A model generated the notes under the pieces. It searched no databases, was not told the DNA's origin, and was given only the letters and a program-made list of their open reading frames with translations. Positions 7,491-17,020 of a stretch of DNA of 64,000 nt are shown here, piece by piece; the first letter of the stretch is position 1, and each line of letters starts with the position of its first letter. The stretch lies in NCBI GenBank assembly GCA_038131955.1, contig JAYPQK010000001.1:434001-498000 (forward strand), in the 5' to 3' direction. The translations under genes were made by a program, and so were the position numbers. This stretch comes from SHAN690 sp038131955. Its GTDB lineage: Bacteria > Bacteroidota > Bacteroidia > Flavobacteriales_G > Salibacteraceae.

Positions 7491-8420
7491 ATGTCAGATA
7501 CTTGCACCGTTGTCGTTGGAACTATGGCCTTTGATTCACTCGAAACTCCGTTCGGAAAGGTCGAGCGCATCGTGGGTGGAGCCGCTACCTACATTGGCCT
7601 TTCGGCTAGTTACTTTACCGATGGAGTGCAGATGGTGAGCGTGATAGGCGAGGACTTCCCGGAAGAATATATCGCGGACCTTAAGGGTCGCAACCTGCGT
7701 CTTGATGGGGTTGAGCAACGCAAAGGCGAGAAGTCATTCTTCTGGTCGGGGCGCTACCACAACGACATGAATACGCGCGATACCTTGGACACTCAGCTCA
7801 ATGTATTGGAGCACTTCAAGCCGGTGGTTCCTGCTTCTGACCTGAATCCTGACTTCTTGATGTTGGGCAACTTGACTCCCGCTGTTCAGATGGCGGTGAT
7901 CGAGCAATTGGAAACGCGTCCCAAATTGGTCGTTTTGGATACCATGAACTTCTGGATGGAGATCGCACTCGAGGAATTGAAGACGGTATTGAAGAAAGTG
8001 GACGTGATCACGATCAACGATGAAGAGGCGCGAATCCTCTCTGGCGAATATTCACTGGTCAAGGCGGCTCGCAAGATCTTGCAGATGGGACCGACCTACC
8101 TGATCATCAAGAAGGGAGAGCATGGAGCGCTTCTTTTCAGTCAGGATGAGGTGTTCTTTGCGCCCGCCCTTCCTTTGGAAGAGGTGTTTGACCCAACCGG
8201 TGCTGGCGACACCTTTGCCGGTGGATTCATGGGACACATCGCGTCAACAAAGGACATCAGCTTTGAAAACATGAAGCGGGCTGTGATCTATGGATCAGCC
8301 ATGGCTTCTTTCTGTGTTGAGGAATTTGGAACGGAACGCCTTCGCAACCTGACAAAAAAAGAGATCGACGCCCGCGTGAAGCAGTTCATCGATCTCACTC
8401 AGATCGAGATCTCGTTGTAA
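7491..8420 (+). CDS. PfkB-family carbohydrate kinase
   Basis: This ribokinase-fold kinase transfers phosphate from ATP to a sugar or nucleoside; the substrate cannot be read from the sequence. The 309 residues contain the N-terminal substrate-side signature with GGAATYIGLSASYF (about 29-42) and the C-terminal PfkB signature DPTGAGDTFAGGFMG, with G237-A-G239-D240 giving the anion hole and catalytic Asp. Length is normal for the family. The ATG at 7491 follows an AAGAAGAAGAA stretch. It is a single gene transcribed divergently from tRNA-Asn and convergent with the YceI-like gene. Confidence 0.85.
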   Translation: MSDTCTVVVGTMAFDSLETPFGKVERIVGGAATYIGLSASYFTDGVQMVSVIGEDFPEEYIADLKGRNLRLDGVEQRKGEKSFFWSGRYHNDMNTRDTLDTQLNVLEHFKPVVPASDLNPDFLMLGNLTPAVQMAVIEQLETRPKLVVLDTMNFWMEIALEELKTVLKKVDVITINDEEARILSGEYSLVKAARKILQMGPTYLIIKKGEHGALLFSQDEVFFAPALPLEEVFDPTGAGDTFAGGFMGHIASTKDISFENMKRAVIYGSAMASFCVEEFGTERLRNLTKKEIDARVKQFIDLTQIEISL

Positions 8421-8438
8421 GACCTCGTTACTAAAGAA

Positions 8439-9104
8439 TTATTCGCAGGACTTATCCAGTTCGGTGGTCACAAATACGGTTACGTCCGGCCAAAGCACGC
8501 TGTTTCCGTCTGAACCTTTGTGTAGGTCTTCGCAAACTTTGTTGAGCGCATTCAAGGCTTCGTTTGCGCCGAAGAGGTCAACGGTGAACTCGAACTTCAT
8601 TTCGATTTGCCCGTCCTTCACCTCGTATCGACCGTCGATCGGGTGGGTCATGCCGTTCATGTTGATGTCGGCAGTTACTTGACCTGCGGTCTCGTCGCCC
8701 ATGGCGTGTGAGATCACACCGGAAAGCGTTTCTCCTTCCATAAGGCTCCCAAAGAAGGTCTCCTTGATCTTAGGGTCGCGGGTTGGATCCCCTGAGTTAG
8801 ATGAGGCCGTTTCAATGCTGATGTTTGCACCCATCAGCGCATCTGCCACTGATCCTTCTCCACCACCGTTGACGGTGACTTGCTTGAACTTACCGCTCAC
8901 GGCTGTCTTTTCGGTGTATTTGTAAGCCACCCACTCTACGGTAACCGGAGCGTCAGAGTAGCTGTACGTACAGGCTGCCACCGGCTCTTGGGTTTCAGGA
9001 GCAGGAGCTGCTTCTTCAGCCGGTTTTTGTTCGCCGCCGCATGAGGCCAATAAGGCTATTGAGAAAAGTGAAGGGATGAGAAATCTGGTATTCATGGTTT
9101 TCAT
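8439..9104 (-). CDS. YceI-like lipoprotein
   Basis: A lipoprotein signal with lipobox LLASC (Cys at residue 22) is followed by a Pro/Glu/Ala linker and a YceI-like lipocalin-fold domain (about residues 50-215) in the pattern VEWVAYKYTEKTAVSGKF, then ISIETASSNSGDPTRDPKIK. YceI proteins bind isoprenoid or other lipids in the periplasm; the ligand here is unknown. Two Met codons lie close together and MNTRF (residue 4) may be the real start. It begins directly after the stop of the biotin carrier gene, so they are probably one operon, though no functional link is obvious. Confidence 0.8.
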   Translation of the reverse strand: MKTMNTRFLIPSLFSIALLASCGGEQKPAEEAAPAPETQEPVAACTYSYSDAPVTVEWVAYKYTEKTAVSGKFKQVTVNGGGEGSVADALMGANISIETASSNSGDPTRDPKIKETFFGSLMEGETLSGVISHAMGDETAGQVTADINMNGMTHPIDGRYEVKDGQIEMKFEFTVDLFGANEALNALNKVCEDLHKGSDGNSVLWPDVTVFVTTELDKSCE

Positions 9105-9602
9105 TTATTCAAAGGTTATCAAGAGCGCATTCTTGTCGATGGCATCTCCATTGGACACGGCAATGCTTTTTACTACGGCCCCGCCTGGGGCCTTCAGTAC
9201 GTTCTCCATCTTCATGGCTTCGAGCACGATCAGTGGGTCGCCCTCTTTCACGGCTTGCCTTGGCTCCACTCGGATGTTTAGCACTAATCCCGGCATCGGC
9301 GCCTTCAGTTCTTTAACCTCTTTCTTGGCTTTAATGTTCAGACCGAGGCGCTCGAGCAAGATGTCCGTTTCATCTTTCACGACCGGCTGGTAGGACCTTC
9401 CGTTGATCTTGATGTGCGGTGCCTTTGGGGCTTTATCAACGACTTCAACTTTGTAGGAGCGACCTTCTACGATCAGGTGATGATGACCCTCTCCGAGGTC
9501 GATGAGGTCTACTTCTTTTGCGGTTCCATTGACGTTAACGGTCCTTCCGTCCTTCGTGTGCTCTACCTTGTAGGCACGTCCGTCGATCACGATCTCTTGC
9601 AT
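9105..9602 (-). CDS. Biotin carboxyl carrier protein
   Basis: The C-terminal 65 residues form a biotinyl domain with the modification motif EAMKMEN (Lys131) and the mirrored half around VSNGDAID. The N-terminal part (about 1-75) is a beta-rich segment containing two GRAYKVE/GRSYKVE-like motifs, and a short linker follows. This architecture is that of the small carrier subunit of acyl-CoA (propionyl-/methylcrotonyl-type) carboxylases or of a decarboxylase. The carboxylase subunits are not in the window, so the substrate cannot be fixed. It is the first gene of a two-gene unit with the YceI-like lipoprotein. Confidence 0.85.
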   Translation of the reverse strand: MQEIVIDGRAYKVEHTKDGRTVNVNGTAKEVDLIDLGEGHHHLIVEGRSYKVEVVDKAPKAPHIKINGRSYQPVVKDETDILLERLGLNIKAKKEVKELKAPMPGLVLNIRVEPRQAVKEGDPLIVLEAMKMENVLKAPGGAVVKSIAVSNGDAIDKNALLITFE

Positions 9603-9645
9603 GGAGCAAAAGTATCAATCACGCGATTATGACGATCTTTGAATC

Positions 9646-12276
9646 ATGCTAACACGTAGGACGATGGAGCTGGGCTTGGTGATGACCTTGGCTGGCTTTT
9701 TTACTTCATGTTCTCTGCTCCAGAGGAATCAGGCGGGAATGACAGCGGATAATCCAATTGTGCTCGACACCATGGAGCTGAGCTTTTCACCACCGAAGGA
9801 ACCTGTTCCTACGCGCTCATCGGATCCATTGATCACGGATGTTTTACACACCGCGTTGGATCTGCATTTCGACATTCCTGCAGAGTCGGTCATGGGAAAA
9901 GCTACGTTGACAGTGCAACCCTATGCCAATGCCATCGATACCGTGGTGCTGGATGCCCGAGGGTTCACGTTTGAATTCGTAGGAGAGCAATTGGGCGACT
10001 CGTTGGTGGCCAGGGATTACAGCTATGATGGATCGCAGATCCGCATCCAGCTCGACAGCAGTCTGGCTCCAGATCGCCAGACCAAGCTGGTCATGAAGTA
10101 CGTAGCTCGACCTGCAGAGTTGGAAAAGGGAAATGGTCGTGCGATACGTTCTAGCCAAGGTTTGTACTTCATCAACCCGGAAGGTGACAGCAACGAAGTG
10201 CATCCTCAAGTTTGGTCGCAGGGCGAGACGGAGTACAATTCAGGATGGTTTCCGTGTGTGGATCAGCCAAATGAAAAGCACACCCAAGAGATCATGCTGA
10301 CGGTCGATACGAGTTTTACTACGCTGTCGAATGGGCGCTTCGTATACGCCATCGACAATGGAGACGGTACACGCACGGATGTCTGGATGCAGGAACAGCC
10401 ACACAGCACCTACCTGACGATGATCGCCATTGGCGATTTTGCGGTGGTCAAGGATACGTGGCGCGACTTGGATGTTTGGTACTACGTCGACCCGGAGTTC
10501 GAGCCACACGCGATGAAGATCTTCGGAAACACGCCGGAGATGCTCGAGTTCTATTCTAACCTGCTCGGGGTAGATTATCCGTGGGAGAAGTTTCACCAGG
10601 TGATCGTGCACGACTTTGTTTCGGGAGCGATGGAGAACACCTCGGCGGTGATCCACGGGCAGTTCGTCCAGCAAACGCCGCGTCAGATGATCGACGGAAC
10701 CCACGAGGATGTGATCGCACATGAATTGTTTCACCACTGGTTTGGAGATCTTGTCACTTCTGAGAGCTGGACGCAGATTACGATGAATGAAGGCTTTGCC
10801 AGCTATGGAGAATACCTGTGGTGGCAGCATAAATACGGGGAGGAAGAAGCACGGATGCATTTGGCCTCTGACCTAAGTGCCTATTTGGGAGATAGCGAGC
10901 GGGGTGTCAATTTGAATTTGATCAGAAGGAATTATAGGGCTCCGGATGATGTTTTCGATCGCCACAGTTATCAGAAAGGAAGTCGGGCACTCCATATGTT
11001 GCGCAAGGAGATCGGGGATGATCTCTTCTTTGCCGGGTTGAAATACTACCTCGAAGAGAACGCTTTTGGAAGTGTGGAGGACGTCCACCTGCGGCTGGCC
11101 ATGGAGAAGGTCACCGGTCGAGACCTTTATTGGTTCTTCGATCAGTGGTACCACCGCGAGGGTCATCCGATCGTGAGCGTTTCATATGACGTTGACTCTA
11201 CCACGGGAGCTTTGGGTGTTCTTCTCGAGCAAGAGGATCGATTCGGAACGTATCAGTTTCACGTGGATTTCATCGCCGGTGACGGCAATAAGCAAGCGCG
11301 CAAGAGACTTTGGGTAGATCAGGCCATCGAAGATTTTAACCTTGACCTTGGGTTCACACCGACTTGGTATGCCATCGATCCGGAGGGAGACATGCTCTGG
11401 CAGTATTCGGAAGAGAAAGACGCTTCGGCATGGATGACCCAGTTGAAAACAGCGCCTCACTTCATGACGCGTATGAGTGCTTTCGAAGCTTCTCAGGTCT
11501 TGGATGAGGAATATGGGGCGGCCTACACCCAGCTTCTGCTCGACATCGTCCAGAACGAAAGTGAGTTCTGGGCATTGAAGAAAAGCGCGACCGACCAGCT
11601 TCCCTTTGTGCATGCGATCGATTCGCAGCGCGCGGTCAACATGCTGATCGAGGCTTTCAGAAAAGAGAATGAATCTTCACTTCGAGTGGCTCAGTTGCAT
11701 GCGATCGACTCTCTCAGCCGTGGTGATGAAAATATAACGGATGTCTTCATTGCGGGCATGAAGGATTCTTCTATGCGTGTGGTGCGGACCGCCCTGGGCA
11801 TCTTGACAGATCGCGACCCTTGCAGCGCGATCGGTTTGTCGCAAAATCTGGCAGAGGAAGACGGTGATGAGATGTTCCTTTGGATTTCCCGCATGCACGC
11901 CATGTGTGGAAATGAGGCCTCCCTTTCCTTTTTTCAACTGAATGGAGGCGCACTCACGGGCATCGATCAGTTCATGTTCAACAGTGATTTTGCTCGCTTT
12001 GCGAGAAATACTTCTAGCGAGGCAGTGTACGATGCCTTGGTAGAGCATTTGAGTACGGTGGACATGGAAGAAATGACATGGTGGGCGCGGATGTCGGCCA
12101 TGGAAGGACTCAATTCAGCGCTTCAGTTCTACGATCAGCGCATTAAGGCGTTAGACGCGGTCGAAGCACCCGGACAAGATGAGTTGGGTCAGTTGGCCGA
12201 ACTTCGAAACAAGCGTTCAGCCTTAGCGGTGCAGATCGAAAAGGGGAAGGAATTGCTCGATAACGAGGAGCGCTAG
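9646..12276 (+). CDS. M1-family metallo-aminopeptidase (lipoprotein)
   Basis: This zinc aminopeptidase removes N-terminal residues from peptides. The 876-residue protein has the substrate-binding GAMEN motif at 327-331, the zinc motif HELFHH at 359-364 (ligands H359 and H363, catalytic E360) and the third ligand E382 within NEGFASYGEYLW, at the canonical 18-residue spacing. The C-terminal 300 residues are a helical repeat domain as in M1 enzymes. A lipoprotein signal is present (FTSC, Cys near residue 22), so it acts in the periplasm or on the surface. It is convergent with the RNase HI gene, with one base between the stop codons. Confidence 0.92.
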   Translation: MLTRRTMELGLVMTLAGFFTSCSLLQRNQAGMTADNPIVLDTMELSFSPPKEPVPTRSSDPLITDVLHTALDLHFDIPAESVMGKATLTVQPYANAIDTVVLDARGFTFEFVGEQLGDSLVARDYSYDGSQIRIQLDSSLAPDRQTKLVMKYVARPAELEKGNGRAIRSSQGLYFINPEGDSNEVHPQVWSQGETEYNSGWFPCVDQPNEKHTQEIMLTVDTSFTTLSNGRFVYAIDNGDGTRTDVWMQEQPHSTYLTMIAIGDFAVVKDTWRDLDVWYYVDPEFEPHAMKIFGNTPEMLEFYSNLLGVDYPWEKFHQVIVHDFVSGAMENTSAVIHGQFVQQTPRQMIDGTHEDVIAHELFHHWFGDLVTSESWTQITMNEGFASYGEYLWWQHKYGEEEARMHLASDLSAYLGDSERGVNLNLIRRNYRAPDDVFDRHSYQKGSRALHMLRKEIGDDLFFAGLKYYLEENAFGSVEDVHLRLAMEKVTGRDLYWFFDQWYHREGHPIVSVSYDVDSTTGALGVLLEQEDRFGTYQFHVDFIAGDGNKQARKRLWVDQAIEDFNLDLGFTPTWYAIDPEGDMLWQYSEEKDASAWMTQLKTAPHFMTRMSAFEASQVLDEEYGAAYTQLLLDIVQNESEFWALKKSATDQLPFVHAIDSQRAVNMLIEAFRKENESSLRVAQLHAIDSLSRGDENITDVFIAGMKDSSMRVVRTALGILTDRDPCSAIGLSQNLAEEDGDEMFLWISRMHAMCGNEASLSFFQLNGGALTGIDQFMFNSDFARFARNTSSEAVYDALVEHLSTVDMEEMTWWARMSAMEGLNSALQFYDQRIKALDAVEAPGQDELGQLAELRNKRSALAVQIEKGKELLDNEER

Positions 12277-12277
12277 T

Positions 12278-12748
12278 CTAAGGCGTATATCCGGTCTCGC
12301 GCTCGAATACCCCGTCGATGCGTAGGTCTCCACCGAGGGCGGCTTCTACGGCGAGCACGTCACAACGTTCGTTGTGTACATTGCCGTCGTGCCCTTTCAC
12401 CCACTTGAATCGCACGTCCTGTTTAGGGTAAACGCGAAGAAAGCGCTGCCAGAGGTCTTCGTTCTTCTTGCCTTTGAAGCCCTTCTTTTGCCAGCTGAAG
12501 ACCCATTTCTTCTCCACGGCGTCGACCACGTATTTGCTATCCGAATAGATCAGCACCTGATGCCCGGTTCCCTTAAGCCCTTCCAATGCTACGATGACGC
12601 TCAGCAGCTCCATGCGGTTGTTGGTCGTGTACCGATATCCTGCAGAAAGTTCCTTGCGATGATCGCCTGACATAAGCACGACGCCGTAGCCACCTGGACC
12701 CGGATTGCCGCGCGATGCGCCGTCAGTGTAGATGGTGATGCGCGCCAT
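12278..12748 (-). CDS. rnhA: Ribonuclease HI
   Basis: RNase HI cleaves RNA in RNA-DNA hybrids during replication. All four metal-binding residues are in place: D9 (YTDGASRGNPG), E47 (NNRMELL), D70 (YSDSKYV) and D130 (HNERCD). At 156 residues it matches the E. coli enzyme. The start ATG overlaps the stop codon of the upstream M23 peptidase gene by one base, which suggests translational coupling. Confidence 0.96.
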   Translation of the reverse strand: MARITIYTDGASRGNPGPGGYGVVLMSGDHRKELSAGYRYTTNNRMELLSVIVALEGLKGTGHQVLIYSDSKYVVDAVEKKWVFSWQKKGFKGKKNEDLWQRFLRVYPKQDVRFKWVKGHDGNVHNERCDVLAVEAALGGDLRIDGVFERETGYTP

Positions 12749-13638
12749 TATTCGAACGAGAAGAAGGTTTCAGGGTTGAGTGCAACGCCGTTTCGCCACA
12801 TCTCAAAATGCAGGTGAGGGCCCGTGCTGAATTCGCCCGTTTCGCCGATGATGGCCACCGCTTCACCAGCACGCACCTTATCGCCTTCCTTTTTCAGCAA
12901 GGAAGAATTGTGCTTGTAGACGGAGATCAAGTCGTTGTCGTGTTGGATCTGAATGATGTACCCCGTTTCTGCGGTATATGCCGCCAACGTGACCGTGCCG
13001 TCGTCGATGGCTTTGATGCTTTCATTTTTCGGAGCGGCGATGTCGGTTCCGAAATGCTCTCGCTGGGCATTGAAACGATCCATGATCGTGCCTTTGATCG
13101 GTGGAAAGAGAAGGTAGGCGGTCTGTTTGTCGCGGTTGAAGTTTGGATTGAGGTTCACAAGATCCTCCCTTTCGATCTCCCTTCGCAGCAAGCTATCCTC
13201 CCTGCTTCTAGAATAATTGATTTCGAGTGGGTCGGCGACTTGAAAGAGTGTTGAATCCACGGAGGTGTCAATGCGACCTTCGATCAGCATTCGGATGTTT
13301 TCGATGTAGGCGTCGCGCTGGGCGAGGGCGATCTCCATGGAATCAGCTTTCATCGCTGCATCGATCGCGAGCTTTCGCACACGCACTTCTTCGGCGTAGT
13401 CAGGGAGGTAGTAACGCAAAGGGGTCCAGCCTAGCATGGCAAAGGCGATCGCGGTGATCAGCACCACGGTAGCGCCCACGAGAACGATCACGTTCAAGGG
13501 AGTGAGCAACAAGGAGAAGCGCTCTTCGAACGTATCGATGTTGAGCACCACCAGCTTGTAGTGATTGCGGAGTCGCTGATAAAGCTTGTCCTTGCCGTTT
13601 TTATCGTCTCCTTTTTTCGCCATTGGAAATTTGTCCAA
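12748..13638 (-). CDS. Membrane-anchored M23 peptidase (LytM type)
   Basis: This is a peptidoglycan endopeptidase candidate. A cytoplasmic N-terminus of about 45 residues precedes one transmembrane helix (about 48-70), a coiled-coil-prone stretch (80-120) and a C-terminal M23 domain (about 185-292). The zinc and catalytic residues are intact: H195 and D199 (HFGTD), H243, and HLH at 275-277. This contrasts with the EnvC-like protein at 33584. The Met at residue 6 (MAKKGD) is an alternative start. Such proteins act in the periplasm on cell wall cross-links. Confidence 0.88.
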   Translation of the reverse strand: MDKFPMAKKGDDKNGKDKLYQRLRNHYKLVVLNIDTFEERFSLLLTPLNVIVLVGATVVLITAIAFAMLGWTPLRYYLPDYAEEVRVRKLAIDAAMKADSMEIALAQRDAYIENIRMLIEGRIDTSVDSTLFQVADPLEINYSRSREDSLLRREIEREDLVNLNPNFNRDKQTAYLLFPPIKGTIMDRFNAQREHFGTDIAAPKNESIKAIDDGTVTLAAYTAETGYIIQIQHDNDLISVYKHNSSLLKKEGDKVRAGEAVAIIGETGEFSTGPHLHFEMWRNGVALNPETFFSFE

Positions 13639-13693
13639 ATATCTTAATAATACCCTTGGGGGTCGAAGCGTTTATCACTCTTTAGATTTACGG

Positions 13694-13701
13694 TAATTTT
13701 G
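13694..13701 (+). promoter_or_regulatory. Bacteroidota -7 box upstream of sprE/porW
   Basis: TAATTTTG matches the TAnnTTTG consensus exactly. Transcription would start a few bases further on, which rules out the TTG at 13699 as start codon. No convincing -33 TTG is present at the expected distance. Confidence 0.55.
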
Positions 13702-13737
13702 CCCTCCTTTGGAAAAAGCAACTGGCAAGGAAACGAA

Positions 13738-16350
13738 TTGAAGCATTTCCCCTCGATAATTGGATTGGTCTTAGCGCTGATGACGTTCGGATGTTCTCAA
13801 GAAAAGAACACGATCGTCAATCGCACCTACCACTATGTGACGTCGAGGTATAACGGCTACTTCAATGGCAACTTGGCCTTGCAGGATGCACATAATGCGA
13901 TGGAGGAGGCCTATCAGCCTGACTATGCCGCACCACTTCCGATCTTTATTTCTAAGATCGACGAGGTAGCCCAAGGTTCGTATCCACAACTCGACCGAGC
14001 GATCGAGAAGACCTCGATGGTGGTGGATCGGCACAGCATGGACATCAAGGGGAAGGAGTATTGCAAGTGGATCGATGACACGTGGATGGTGATGGGAGAG
14101 GCGCAATTCCTGAAGCGGGAGTATACGCTTGCCAAGCAAATCTTCGATTTCACGAAGCGAAAGTATCCGGATCACGAGATCCGTCAGTTGTCGCATATGT
14201 GGCTGGGGCGCATCTACATGGAGCAGGAACAGTACGAGCGGGCGAATGATGAATTCCGTAAGGTGAGTTTAGAAGATGGTATGCCCGAGAAGCATATCGC
14301 GGATTTCTATGCCCTCAAAGCAGAATATTTCTTGCGTCAATCGCGGGTTGAAAAGGCCATCGAGCAACTGGAGTTGTCTGTGAACTATACCAAGGACCGC
14401 GATGAGAAGACTCGAAGGATCTTTATTCTGGCACAGTTGTATGCGCGTATGGGTGATGGTGCTCGGTCGAGCGACCTCTATGCCGAGGTGATCCGCAGGA
14501 ATCCTGAGTATGAGATGACGTTCTATGCGAAGATCAACCGCGCGTTGGCCTATGACGTGAATTCCGGTAATACGGAGGAGATCAAGGAGATCTTGTTCAA
14601 GATGATCAAGGATGACAAAAACAAGGAGTACCGCGATCAGATCTACTATGCCCTAGCTGAGTTGGAGTTGAAGGAAGGCAACGAAGAGCAGGGGGTTGAA
14701 TACCTGCATTTGGCTACACGAAAATCCGTGCGCAACGGAAACGCCAAGGGCCTCGCCTATTACCGATTGGCCGAGATCTACTTCGCGAAGCCTCAATATC
14801 CGCAAGCTCAGAGTTATTATGACAGTACGGTGGCCTTCTTGAGTGCCGAGCATCCCGATTACGAAACCATCTTGGCCCGCGCCAACAGCTTGACGCAAAT
14901 GATGCGCGACATCGACATTGTGGAAACGCAAGATAGCCTGCAGGAATTTGCCTTGTTGCCGAAGAAGGAACAGGAGCAGCTGATCCAATACAGGATCGAC
15001 CAAGTGATCAAGCAAGAGCAGGACGAGAAGCGGCAGCGCCAGTTGGAAGAAATGCAATCGCAGCAGTCGAAGTTTGACCAGGGTGCGGCCTTCAATTCAC
15101 GGATGAAGAGCGGGGACTGGTATTTCTATAATCCGGGGGCCATCGGGTTTGGAGTGACGGAGTTCAAGAAGATCTGGGGAAACAACCGCAAGAACGAAGA
15201 CGATTGGCGACGGAGTGATAAGACCTCGAGCGCGCCTCTTTTGGTAGCAGAGGACGGCACCGTGCTGGAGCAAGACACCATTGAGGGAGCCGATGACCCG
15301 AAGAACGCGAATTACTATTGGAAGTCTGTGCCGGATACAGATGAGAAGATGGCGCGATCTCACTCGCTGATCGTTGAAGCATTGTATGATCTTGCCTTGG
15401 TCTACAAAGAGCAAATGGAGGATTACCCACCGGCAGCTGAGACCTTTGAGGAATTATTGTCACGCTATGATACTTCTAAGTACCACGTGACTTCCCACTA
15501 TCAGCTCTACTTGATGTACCAGGAGATGGGTAATGCATCCAAGTCAGAGTACCACAAGAACCAGATCCTGTCAAAGTACCCGGATTCGGATTACGCCATG
15601 GTGATCAAGAACCCTGACTATGCCGCTGAAGAAGCAGAGCAGACCGAGGCGGTGAGCATAGCCTACCAAAAGGCATACACCTACTTCGAGCAGAAGTATT
15701 ACCGTGAGGCCTATGGGCTGGTGGTTCAGGCCTTGGAGGAATACCCGAATTCGTCCTTGGAGCCGCAGTTGAAATTCTTAGAAGCCCTTTGCTTGGGATA
15801 TATCGATAGCGAAGCACGCATGTTGGCGGAGCTGAAGGAAGTGAAGAACAAGTATGGCGCCTCTGAAGTTGGGCGCGAGGCGGCGGACATCATCACGTAT
15901 TTCGAGAATGGAAAGAAGATCGATAGTGGTGTCGCCGAGGCTCAGCAAGAGGCTGAAGAGCAGGAGATGGAGCGAGAGGTGAAGACGTACGAGTACAACA
16001 TCGGCTCTTCACACAATTTCGTGTTGGTCATTCCTGACACCATGGACGCTTCCATGGCACAATCCAAGATCTCGGACTTCAACCGCAAATACTTCAGCAC
16101 GAAAGGATTCAAAACTTCATCCATCCCGTTGAAAGAAGGAACCATGATCATCGTTTCGAATGTGGGCTATGCTTCTAAAGCGATCGATTATTACGGCACC
16201 TTTACCGGTTCAGAGGATGTGTCTAGCCTTTTGACGGATGTGACCCACGTATTCGTGATCAGCTATGAGAACTATGCGGAGTATTACAAGAGTCAAAATA
16301 CGGAAGCATACCTTCAATTCTTCACGGACAACTACCTCAAAGCCAAGTAA
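13738..16350 (+). CDS. sprE: T9SS/gliding lipoprotein SprE (PorW), TPR protein
   Basis: SprE/PorW is an outer-membrane lipoprotein of the type IX secretion system that links the trans-envelope motor complex to the outer-membrane translocon. The product of about 870 residues has a lipoprotein signal (LMTFGCSQEK), then the family-typical TYHYVTSRYNGYFNGN, a long series of TPR helices (about 120-400 and 540-720) with a Gln/Glu-rich coiled stretch between, and a C-terminal domain. I chose the TTG at 13738, preceded by AAGGAAAC, because it gives a normal signal peptide and lies after the -7 box; the frame is open from 13699. Confidence 0.85.
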   Translation: MKHFPSIIGLVLALMTFGCSQEKNTIVNRTYHYVTSRYNGYFNGNLALQDAHNAMEEAYQPDYAAPLPIFISKIDEVAQGSYPQLDRAIEKTSMVVDRHSMDIKGKEYCKWIDDTWMVMGEAQFLKREYTLAKQIFDFTKRKYPDHEIRQLSHMWLGRIYMEQEQYERANDEFRKVSLEDGMPEKHIADFYALKAEYFLRQSRVEKAIEQLELSVNYTKDRDEKTRRIFILAQLYARMGDGARSSDLYAEVIRRNPEYEMTFYAKINRALAYDVNSGNTEEIKEILFKMIKDDKNKEYRDQIYYALAELELKEGNEEQGVEYLHLATRKSVRNGNAKGLAYYRLAEIYFAKPQYPQAQSYYDSTVAFLSAEHPDYETILARANSLTQMMRDIDIVETQDSLQEFALLPKKEQEQLIQYRIDQVIKQEQDEKRQRQLEEMQSQQSKFDQGAAFNSRMKSGDWYFYNPGAIGFGVTEFKKIWGNNRKNEDDWRRSDKTSSAPLLVAEDGTVLEQDTIEGADDPKNANYYWKSVPDTDEKMARSHSLIVEALYDLALVYKEQMEDYPPAAETFEELLSRYDTSKYHVTSHYQLYLMYQEMGNASKSEYHKNQILSKYPDSDYAMVIKNPDYAAEEAEQTEAVSIAYQKAYTYFEQKYYREAYGLVVQALEEYPNSSLEPQLKFLEALCLGYIDSEARMLAELKEVKNKYGASEVGREAADIITYFENGKKIDSGVAEAQQEAEEQEMEREVKTYEYNIGSSHNFVLVIPDTMDASMAQSKISDFNRKYFSTKGFKTSSIPLKEGTMIIVSNVGYASKAIDYYGTFTGSEDVSSLLTDVTHVFVISYENYAEYYKSQNTEAYLQFFTDNYLKAK

Positions 16351-16383
16351 TTCAGCTTAGGACGGAAGTAATCGCTATTCCTG

Positions 16384-16391
16384 TACCTTTG
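16384..16391 (+). promoter_or_regulatory. Bacteroidota -7 box upstream of bactofilin
   Basis: TACCTTTG matches TAnnTTTG exactly and lies 16 bases before the bactofilin ATG. It could drive the bactofilin-atpZ-atpI-like unit. Confidence 0.6.
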
Positions 16392-16407
16392 CACAAACCT
16401 TTTCATC

Positions 16408-16827
16408 ATGATGGGAAGAAATTCTAAACCTATGGGCAAGAACGGAGAAGGAGAGTTCGGCGCACACAACCAAATTGCGAAAGGCACCCGCATCGAGGGT
16501 GACATCAAGACCGAAGGCGTTTTGCGCATCGACGGTACATTGATTGGTTCTGTTGAGTCTACCGGCAAGCTGGTCGTAGGACCCTCCGGGCGCATCGATG
16601 GTTCTATTCGTTGCAACTCTGCGAATATCAGCGGAGAGGTCAAAGCCAAGGTGGTTGTCAAGGAATTGTTGACCCTTCAAGCCTCTGCTAAGTTGCAAGG
16701 CGAGATCACGACAGGAAAACTAGCGATCGAACCAGGAGCCACCTTCAGCGGAAGCTGCAGCATGGGCGGAGTGATCAAGGACATTGCTCACCAAGACAAG
16801 GAGCAACTTGCCGAAAAAACAGCCTAA
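16408..16827 (+). CDS. Bactofilin (polymer-forming cytoskeletal protein)
   Basis: Bactofilins polymerise without nucleotide into filaments that position cell-wall or surface machinery. The 139-residue product has a short charged N-terminus and a beta-helical core (about 25-120) with regular turns such as GTRIEGDIKTEGVLRIDG and GRIDGSIRCNSANISGEV. Its 3' end overlaps the next gene (atpZ), so it is the first gene of the unit leading into the ATP synthase cluster. That linkage is probably positional only. Confidence 0.9.
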   Translation: MMGRNSKPMGKNGEGEFGAHNQIAKGTRIEGDIKTEGVLRIDGTLIGSVESTGKLVVGPSGRIDGSIRCNSANISGEVKAKVVVKELLTLQASAKLQGEITTGKLAIEPGATFSGSCSMGGVIKDIAHQDKEQLAEKTA

Positions 16828-17020
16828 TCGAGCTATCGCCTTAACGGGTATGGGTTTGCAGCTTGCAGCCACCCTTTTTGTTTGTGCTTATTTGGGAGAT
16901 TATCTCGACGATCACTATCCGATCAGCGAAAAGCGCATCTACACATTGATCTTGATCTTGGCCGGCACAGTCGGTAGTATCTATAGTGTGATCCAACAAC
17001 TAAAACGCTTGGACGAATGA
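16808..17020 (+). CDS. atpZ: AtpZ-like ATP synthase accessory membrane protein
   Basis: A small protein (about 70 residues) with two transmembrane helices and the family-typical segment GMGLQLAATLFVCAYLGDYLD. AtpZ/AtpI-type proteins assist assembly of the c-ring or act in Mg/Ca transport next to F-type ATP synthases. The frame is open from 16784, but the TTG at 16808, preceded by AAGGAG at 16798, gives the usual length. The gene overlaps bactofilin by 20 bases and the following gene by 4 bases. Confidence 0.75.
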   Translation: MPKKQPNRAIALTGMGLQLAATLFVCAYLGDYLDDHYPISEKRIYTLILILAGTVGSIYSVIQQLKRLDE

